A stretch of DNA of 64,000 nucleotides from Nakamurella sp. A5-74 (GTDB lineage Bacteria; Actinomycetota; Actinomycetes; Mycobacteriales; Nakamurellaceae), in NCBI RefSeq assembly GCF_040438885.1, contig NZ_CP159218.1, forward strand, positions 248,001-312,000, written 5' to 3'. Below, in pieces: positions 59,249 through 64,000 of this stretch; position 1 is the stretch's first letter; each line of letters starts with the position of its first letter. The translations under genes and the position numbers were made by a program. The notes beneath the pieces are model-generated. The model did no database searches and had not been told where the DNA came from. It saw only the letters and a list, made by a program, of their open reading frames with translations.

Positions 59249-59826
59249 CGGCCGCCGATCAGCACCGCGACATCGCCGGCCGGTTCGGGGAGCTGGTGCG
59301 TTCGGCTCCGACCGAGCTGTGGGACGCGCCCTCGCCGGTGCCCGGATGGACCGCCCGCGACGTGGTCCGTCATCCGTTGAGCTGGTTCCCGGGATTTCTG
59401 CAGGGTGGGGCCGGGATCGAACTGCCGTCGGGTCCTTCGGTGGACGACGACCCGGTCGCCGCCTGGCAGACGCACGCGGACGCGGTACAGGCGTTGCTCG
59501 CCGATCCGGAGAGCTCAGCGCGACCGTTCAGCAACCCGCACATCGGTGACCTTCCCCTCGAGGTCGCCATCGACCGGTTCTACACCGGCGACCTGTTCCT
59601 GCACACCTGGGACCTGGCCAGGGCGACCGACCAGGAACCAGCCCTCGACGAGGCCCGTTGCGCCGAGATGCTGATCGGGATGGAACAGATGGATGAGATC
59701 CTCCGCTCGAGCGGGCAGTACGGGCCACGGGTCGACGTCCCGGCAGGCGCCTCCGCCCAGGACCGGCTGATCGGATTCATCGGCCGGGATCCCGATTGGC
59801 GCCAGCAGGTGTCGACCGGATCCTGA
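59245..59826 (+). CDS. TIGR03086-family (DinB/mycothiol-dependent) protein
   Basis: 193 residues starting at an ATGA overlap. The motif VPGWTARDVVRHPLSWFPG near 32 and the metal-binding-type helix DRFYTGDLFLHTWDLARATDQ near 111 match TIGR03086/maleylpyruvate-isomerase-like four-helix proteins of the DinB superfamily. Members often use mycothiol or metal; the classic His triad is only partly kept (His54, His121). It is the third gene of the ArsR operon. Activity unknown. Confidence 0.74.
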   Translation: MTAADQHRDIAGRFGELVRSAPTELWDAPSPVPGWTARDVVRHPLSWFPGFLQGGAGIELPSGPSVDDDPVAAWQTHADAVQALLADPESSARPFSNPHIGDLPLEVAIDRFYTGDLFLHTWDLARATDQEPALDEARCAEMLIGMEQMDEILRSSGQYGPRVDVPAGASAQDRLIGFIGRDPDWRQQVSTGS

Positions 59827-59847
59827 GCCGCGCATCCCCTCCCCGCT

Positions 59848-59933
59848 GATCGGATGCGTCGGGTGCATCTGGTCGGCGCAAAAACGCCGAACGGGTGCTG
59901 GGAGCACGCAATCGTGCCGATCAGATGCGTCGG
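59848..59933. repeat. Three GATCNGATGC-type sites before the 59965 gene
   Basis: GATCGGATGCGTCGG (59848-59862) and GATCAGATGCGTCGG (59919-59933) are direct copies; GCATCTGGTC at 59865-59874 is an inverted partial copy. They may be operators for the hydrolase gene. Confidence 0.4.
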
Positions 59934-59964
59934 CTCGGATCCGGAGAGCGGACAATCCTTGACC

Positions 59965-60684
59965 ATGGCTGATCTGCTGTTGATACCCGGCGCCGACGGA
60001 CGAGCGTGGTCATGGCACCGGCTGGTCCCCGAACTGGCTGCCCGTGGACATCGGGGGATCCCGGTCGAGCTTCCTCTGGAGCCGGCCGCGACCCTGGACG
60101 ACTACCGGGACGCCGCGCTGGCCGCGGTCGCCGCCGTGCCCGACCCCGGTCGGCTCACTGTCGTCGGGCAATCACTCGGCGCGTACACCGCTCCGCTGCT
60201 CGTCGACCGGCTGGCGGTGGAACGGATCGTGCTGATCAACCCGATGATCCCGGCTCCTGGCGAGACGGCAGGCGAATTCTGGGACGCAACCGGGCAGGAG
60301 CAGGCACGGGTGGCCGCCGCACTGAAGCACGGCCATCCGACGGAGTTCGACCTGTTGACCGGGTTCTTCCATGACGTTCCCGAGGACGTCACCGCGGAGG
60401 CGATGGCCTCGGGCGGGGTCGCGGAGCTGGACGGGGTGTTCGCCCAGCCCTGGCCGCTGTCGCGCTGGCCGGAGGTGCGGACGGAAGTGATCCTGGCCGA
60501 GGGTGACCGGTTCTTCCCGCTCGAGTTCCAGCGCCGGGTGATCGCCGAGCGCCTGCCCGACCCTGCGCTGCACGTCATCCCCGGCGGACACCTGGTGGCG
60601 CTGGCGGATCCGGTGACCGTTGCGGACACCCTTGACGTCATCGTCCGTTCCCCGACCGCGAGTGAGGGAGCACCGCGCGGATGA
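59965..60684 (+). CDS. Alpha/beta hydrolase
   Basis: 239 residues from the ATG at 59965. The oxyanion region is LIPGADGRAWSW, the nucleophile is in VVGQSLGAYTAP (Ser near 72), the acid in EVILAEGDRFFP (Asp near 182) and the His in VIPGGHLVAL (near 212). A typical small lipase/esterase-like hydrolase with a helical lid. It may belong with the ArsR operon but has a 138-base spacer with its own repeats. Substrate unknown. Confidence 0.78.
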   Translation: MADLLLIPGADGRAWSWHRLVPELAARGHRGIPVELPLEPAATLDDYRDAALAAVAAVPDPGRLTVVGQSLGAYTAPLLVDRLAVERIVLINPMIPAPGETAGEFWDATGQEQARVAAALKHGHPTEFDLLTGFFHDVPEDVTAEAMASGGVAELDGVFAQPWPLSRWPEVRTEVILAEGDRFFPLEFQRRVIAERLPDPALHVIPGGHLVALADPVTVADTLDVIVRSPTASEGAPRG

Positions 60685-60696
60685 CGATCGGGTGAC

Positions 60697-60795
60697 GGGA
60701 TCTCGGCCGGCTCCCTCGTCGCTCGCTCGATCAGTGGGTGGGACCGCGACGGGATCTCGGCCGGCTCCCTCGTCGCTCGCTCGATCAGCGGGTGT
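60697..60795. repeat. Two tandem 54-bp repeats
   Basis: GGGATCTCGGCCGGCTCCC starts units at 60697 and 60751, each ending CTCGCTCGATCAG. The copies are nearly identical and belong to the common repeat family. Confidence 0.72.
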
Positions 60796-60800
60796 GATCG

Positions 60801-62285
60801 ATGCCCCGGGGAACAAATTCACCTGGACGCGGGTTGGCACAGCGCGTGGCAGCCCCCGAGATCACCCGTGCCTCCGTCGGCCTGCGCTCCGATCGTGGGC
60901 CGATCCTCTTGTCGGTGATGTTGTCGGTCGGCCTGGTGGCGATCGACTCGACGATCCTGGCCACCGCCGTCACGGCGATCGTGCGGGACCTCGGCGGCTT
61001 CGCCCAGTTCCCCTGGCTGTTCTCGGTGTACCTGCTCGGCCAGGCGGCCGCAGTGCCGATCTACGGCAAGGTCGCCGACATCGTCGGGCGCAAGGCCGTG
61101 ATGCTGTTCGGCATCGCGCTGTTCGTGATCGGCTCCATCCTGTGCGGCTTCGCCTGGAGCATGCCCGCATTGATCGCCTTCCGGGCGATCCAGGGCCTCG
61201 GGGCCGGTGCGGTTCAACCCATGGGCATGACGATCGTCGGCGACATCTACTCGCTGCAGGAACGCGCCAAGGTGCAGGGCTACGTCGCCAGCGTCTGGGC
61301 GATCGCGGCCGTGGTCGGTCCGACCCTCGGCGGTGTCTTCGCTGACCTGGCGACCTGGCGCTGGATATTCTTCATCAATGTGCCACTGGGGGTGGCAGCG
61401 GCGTGGATGCTGACCCGGAAATTCGACGAGAAGGTGGTGCGCACCAAGCATTCCATCGACTACGCAGGCTCGATCCTGGTCGCTGTCGGCAGCGCACTGG
61501 TGATCCTCGGTCTGCTCGAGGGTGGCGTGCTGTGGGAGTGGAACTCGTGGCAGAGCATCGCAGTGCTGGGTGGCGGCGTGCTGCTGCTGCTGGCGGTGAT
61601 CCCGGTCGAGCGCCGCGCCGCCGAGCCGGTGATCCCCGGCTGGATCTTCCGCAGCCGCCTGCTCAACGGGGCCAATCTGGTGAGCCTGCTCGTCGGTGCG
61701 TTGCTGATCGGGCTGACCTCCTACATCCCGCTCTTCGGTGAGGGCGTGCTGGGCACCTCAGCGCTGGTCGCCGGCCTGGCGCTGGCGGCGATGACGATCG
61801 GCTGGCCCATCGCGGCCTCCAACGCGGGACGGGTGTACCTGGCCATCGGGTTCCGCAACTGCTCGCTGATCGGCAGCGGTATCGCGCTGGTCGGCGCCCT
61901 CAGCCTGCTGTTCCTGGGTGCCGGCAGCAGCATCTGGACGGTGGCCGGCGGAAGCTTCGTGGTCGGGCTCGGGCTGGGTTTCGTCGCTGCCCCCACGCTG
62001 ATCTCCGCGCAGTCATCGGTCGGGTGGACCGAACGCGGAGTCGTCACCGGAATGAACATGTTCGCCCGGTCGATCGGCAGTGCGGTCGGGGTGGCCATCT
62101 TCGGTGCGGTGGTGAACGCCTCGCTCGGTGTCCGGGTCGGCAGCCAGGCGGTGTCACCGGACTCGGTCGAGCCCGGCCGCCTGGCCGATGCCCTGCACCC
62201 TGTCTTCATCGGCGCCACCATCGCCGCCGTGCTGCTGATCGCCTGCGTGGCGATCCTGCCGCGGGGCAGGGCCGACGTCAGCTGA
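60801..62285 (+). CDS. MFS transporter, DHA2 family (EmrB/QacA-like)
   Basis: 494 residues if started at the ATG 60801; a GTG at 60846 is also possible and nearer to the conserved part. About fourteen hydrophobic helices, with DHA2 motifs GKVADIVGRKAVMLFGI (motif A) and RAIQGLGAGAVQP (motif B), and GPTLGGVFADLATWRWIFFINVPLG (motif C). It exports drugs or metabolites with protons. No regulator gene is adjacent, so control is unknown. Confidence 0.84.
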   Translation: MPRGTNSPGRGLAQRVAAPEITRASVGLRSDRGPILLSVMLSVGLVAIDSTILATAVTAIVRDLGGFAQFPWLFSVYLLGQAAAVPIYGKVADIVGRKAVMLFGIALFVIGSILCGFAWSMPALIAFRAIQGLGAGAVQPMGMTIVGDIYSLQERAKVQGYVASVWAIAAVVGPTLGGVFADLATWRWIFFINVPLGVAAAWMLTRKFDEKVVRTKHSIDYAGSILVAVGSALVILGLLEGGVLWEWNSWQSIAVLGGGVLLLLAVIPVERRAAEPVIPGWIFRSRLLNGANLVSLLVGALLIGLTSYIPLFGEGVLGTSALVAGLALAAMTIGWPIAASNAGRVYLAIGFRNCSLIGSGIALVGALSLLFLGAGSSIWTVAGGSFVVGLGLGFVAAPTLISAQSSVGWTERGVVTGMNMFARSIGSAVGVAIFGAVVNASLGVRVGSQAVSPDSVEPGRLADALHPVFIGATIAAVLLIACVAILPRGRADVS

Positions 62286-62364
62286 GAGCCGGCGGTCGCC
62301 GAGATCTCTTCCCGCGGGCACTCTCGTCGGCGGGCGGGACGGATCTCGTTTCGCACGGTCGCGA

Positions 62365-63030
62365 TCAGCGAGCCGGTAGCCCCAGCTGCTCCCGAGCCCT
62401 GCGCGCCCATGCAGGTTCTGCGCCGTAGCGCTGGGACTTGATCAGCAGCCCGGCGGCGCAATCGGCGACGAGCGACGTCATCCGGGACTCGCGGGTCTTG
62501 GGCTGCTTGGCCGTCATCACCCAGGAGGTGGCGAGCCTGCGGTAGGACGGTGCTGCCAGCGCCCAGAACGCCGATGCCTGCGCGTGATCGGTGAGTTGAC
62601 GGGCCAGCACCGGTTCGAACTCCGCCGCCTCTCGCTCGTAGGAGTAGACCGCGTCCTTGGCGCGGTCGCGGGCCTCGAAGATGGCCAGCCCGGCCGGCGT
62701 CATCCGACCCTCGCGCTGCAAGCGCTCCATCAGCGCGATGTTGATGGCGCTCCAGTTCGACGTCTTCTTGCGGGGAGTGAAGCGCTGGCGACGACGGATC
62801 TCGTCGACGCCCTCGGCTCGGGAATCGATCCAGCCGAAGCACAGGGACTCCTCGACCGCCTGCTCCCAGGTCAGCCCGCGATCCTGCGATCCCTTGCGGC
62901 GCAACTCGACCCACAATTCGGCGGATGCGTCGTGGTTCTCCTGCAACCAAGCACGGAAGGACGCTGGCCCGTCGAAGAACACAGCCGGCTTGTCTGCCGA
63001 ACCGCCCGGGACTCCCGTCATGAGGGACAT
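62365..63030 (-). CDS. YdeI/OmpD-associated family protein
   Basis: About 221 residues from the ATG at 63030 (63051 or 63021 are alternatives). Family motifs are FFDGPASFRAWLQENHDASAELWVELRRKGS, LTWEQAVEESLCFGWIDSR near 50 and FTPRKKTSNWSAINIALMERL near 82. This is the DUF1801/YdeI group of bacteriocin-protection-type proteins with unknown biochemical role. Confidence 0.78.
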   Translation of the reverse strand: MSLMTGVPGGSADKPAVFFDGPASFRAWLQENHDASAELWVELRRKGSQDRGLTWEQAVEESLCFGWIDSRAEGVDEIRRRQRFTPRKKTSNWSAINIALMERLQREGRMTPAGLAIFEARDRAKDAVYSYEREAAEFEPVLARQLTDHAQASAFWALAAPSYRRLATSWVMTAKQPKTRESRMTSLVADCAAGLLIKSQRYGAEPAWARRAREQLGLPAR

Positions 63031-63098
63031 CGTCGCACTCGGGTCCGACACCCCGGGTGGACACGGGTCTCCCCAGCCCGAGAGCGCTCATCAGCCAC

Positions 63099-63149
63099 GT
63101 CGGTGCTCGTGTCTGTCAGAGCCCGCGTCTGTCGGTGCTCGTGTCTGTC
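63099..63149. repeat. 19-base direct repeat
   Basis: GTCGGTGCTCGTGTCTGTC occurs at 63099-63117 and 63131-63149; the spacer contains GCGTCTGTC, a third partial copy. It lies upstream of the YdeI-like gene. Confidence 0.6.
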
Positions 63150-63163
63150 TGGTCCGGGACCAG

Positions 63164-63526
63164 TCAGTTCTCTTCGGAGTCGAGCGCGACGTGCTGTGGG
63201 TAGAAGGCGACGTGGTCGGCGATCGGGGCGACCGCGGGATGTGGCTCCCGGTACGACCACACGGCATCAGGGATCGTGACGTCACCATCGACGAGGTCGT
63301 AGTAGGAAGCGTCACCCTTGTACGGGCAGTGCGTGCTGGTGTCCGACGGCCGCAGCGAGGCCGGGTCGACGTCCGCCAGCGGTACGTACTGCACGGCGGG
63401 GTAGGTGCTCTCCTGCAGGGTGAGCGCCGCCGTCGTGTCGGCGATCTGTCGATCACCGATCCGCACCCGGATGCGGTGGGGATTGGCAGTCACGGTGATC
63501 GGGTGATCGTGGCCTGGAACCTTCAT
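63164..63526 (-). CDS. DUF427 domain protein
   Basis: 120 residues from the ATG at 63526. The DUF427 signature THCPYKGDASYYDL lies near 65, followed by AVWSYREPHPAVAPIADHVAFYP. This is a small beta-rich protein family of unknown function common in actinobacteria. Reading further upstream gives low-quality coding sequence. The C-terminus is ALDSEEN. Confidence 0.84.
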   Translation of the reverse strand: MKVPGHDHPITVTANPHRIRVRIGDRQIADTTAALTLQESTYPAVQYVPLADVDPASLRPSDTSTHCPYKGDASYYDLVDGDVTIPDAVWSYREPHPAVAPIADHVAFYPQHVALDSEEN

Positions 63527-63818
63527 GGCTCTCCTGAGGATGGGTCGCGGCCGGCGGGGTGGACCGGTCGTCCTTCCTGACCAACAACGATCGGACTGGC
63601 GATGTTCCGCAGACGTCCGGCGAGCCCCGGCTTGGGCCATTGTCGTTGCAGCGCAACGGGTATACCGGTAGATGGGGTGAGGTGAGGTAAGCCTGCGTTT
63701 GCTGGTGCGACCGCGGAGGGGCTGGTAGAGATGTACCCGAGGGGTTGGATACGAGCCGAATGCTGGGCCGCATCGCCCCGGATCCGAACCGATGACGATT
63801 GCTTCCAAGGAGTGTTCG
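63527..63818. promoter_or_regulatory. Divergent spacer upstream of the Dps gene
   Basis: 292 bases with no gene. A hairpin CGTTGC (63645-63650) / GCAACG (63654-63659) is followed by GGTATACC (63660-63667), which could be part of a promoter. AAGGAG at 63807-63812 is the Dps ribosome site. Confidence 0.45.
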
Positions 63819-64000
63819 ATGAGCGAGACCCTGACCCAGACCACCGCCGCCCACAACTCGCACCCGGCCTACAAGGCCTCCGAGAAGGTCGCAGCGCACC
63901 TGCAGCAGCTGAGTGTCGACCTCATCGACCTGCACCTGCAGGGCAAGCAAGCGCACTGGAACGTCGTCGGCAAGAACTTCCGTGACCTGCACCTGCAGCT
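63819..64000 (+). CDS. dps: Dps-family ferritin-like protein (partial, runs off the window)
   Basis: The first 60 residues of a Dps/ferritin-like protein: a Thr/His-containing N-terminal tail, then [41 protein letters not shown]. The KQAHWNVVG segment holds the ferroxidase His of Dps. An ideal AAGGAG lies 6 bases before the ATG. Dps stores iron and shields DNA in stress. The rest of the gene lies beyond the window. Confidence 0.86.
   Translation, partial: MSETLTQTTAAHNSHPAYKASEKVAAHLQQLSVDLIDLHLQGKQAHWNVVGKNFRDLHLQ

Noticed and set aside
1-64000. tRNA or rRNA genes and phage attachment sites
   Set aside because: No cloverleaf-like segment with a T-loop GTTCGA context, no rRNA signature and no integrase-flanked direct repeats were recognised by eye.

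Overview
The window is high-GC DNA with typical actinobacterial hallmarks: frequent GTG/TTG starts, many leaderless genes (a TANNNT -10 hexamer 5-7 bases before the start codon), a 13E12-type DUF222/HNH gene, WXG100-like secreted toxins, a TIGR03086 (mycothiol-linked) protein and Cys-lipoproteins with Ser/Thr linkers. It is a chromosomal segment of an Actinomycetota member, perhaps Nakamurella-like, but the genus cannot be fixed from the sequence. I see no tRNA, rRNA or CRISPR array.

Region 1 (1-16.1 kb) is a mobile or defence island. A minus-strand operon runs DUF6361 protein -> two-HKD phospholipase-D-like protein -> SF2 helicase, then an IS701 element inserted at CTAG, then a beta-class adenine methyltransferase. 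An HNH endonuclease is transcribed divergently from the operon head. An IS3 element follows; it appears to sit in the 3' end of an IS1380 transposase gene. Next come an unknown protein and a AAA ATPase whose promoter carries four CTAA repeats at 9-10 base spacing.

Region 2 (16.1-31.6 kb) is secretion and conflict related. A WXG100-like polymorphic toxin is translationally coupled to a probable immunity gene, with a DUF6880 protein after it. Divergently there is a lipoprotein coupled to a secreted-protein gene that a second IS701 copy splits at CTAG; removing the element and one CTAG restores a 343-codon frame. A 951-residue beta-propeller lipoprotein, a small membrane protein, a FAD disulfide oxidoreductase and a C-terminally short GntR regulator follow. 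A second toxin with a GH-E nuclease end is followed by ankyrin and SUFU-like (probable immunity) genes. Four perfect TTGTCCACA (DnaA-box) matches lie only in the spacers of this region.

Region 3 (31.6-64 kb) is ordinary accessory metabolism and regulation: EamA and MFS exporters, an L,D-transpeptidase, SRPBCC proteins, TetR and ArsR regulators with visible operators, a TerD-vWA protein, a probable N-succinyltransferase/N-succinylamino-acid racemase pair (D- to L-amino-acid conversion), a P450/acyl-CoA dehydrogenase operon, two alcohol dehydrogenases, a beta-lactamase-fold hydrolase, a lipoate ligase, a DEAD-box RNA helicase with a long leader and Gly-rich tail, and the start of a Dps gene. 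Spacers are repeatedly occupied by one family of palindromic repeats, in places as 54-101 bp tandem arrays. Two TetR genes and the MFS gene share a 22-bp operator-like dyad.
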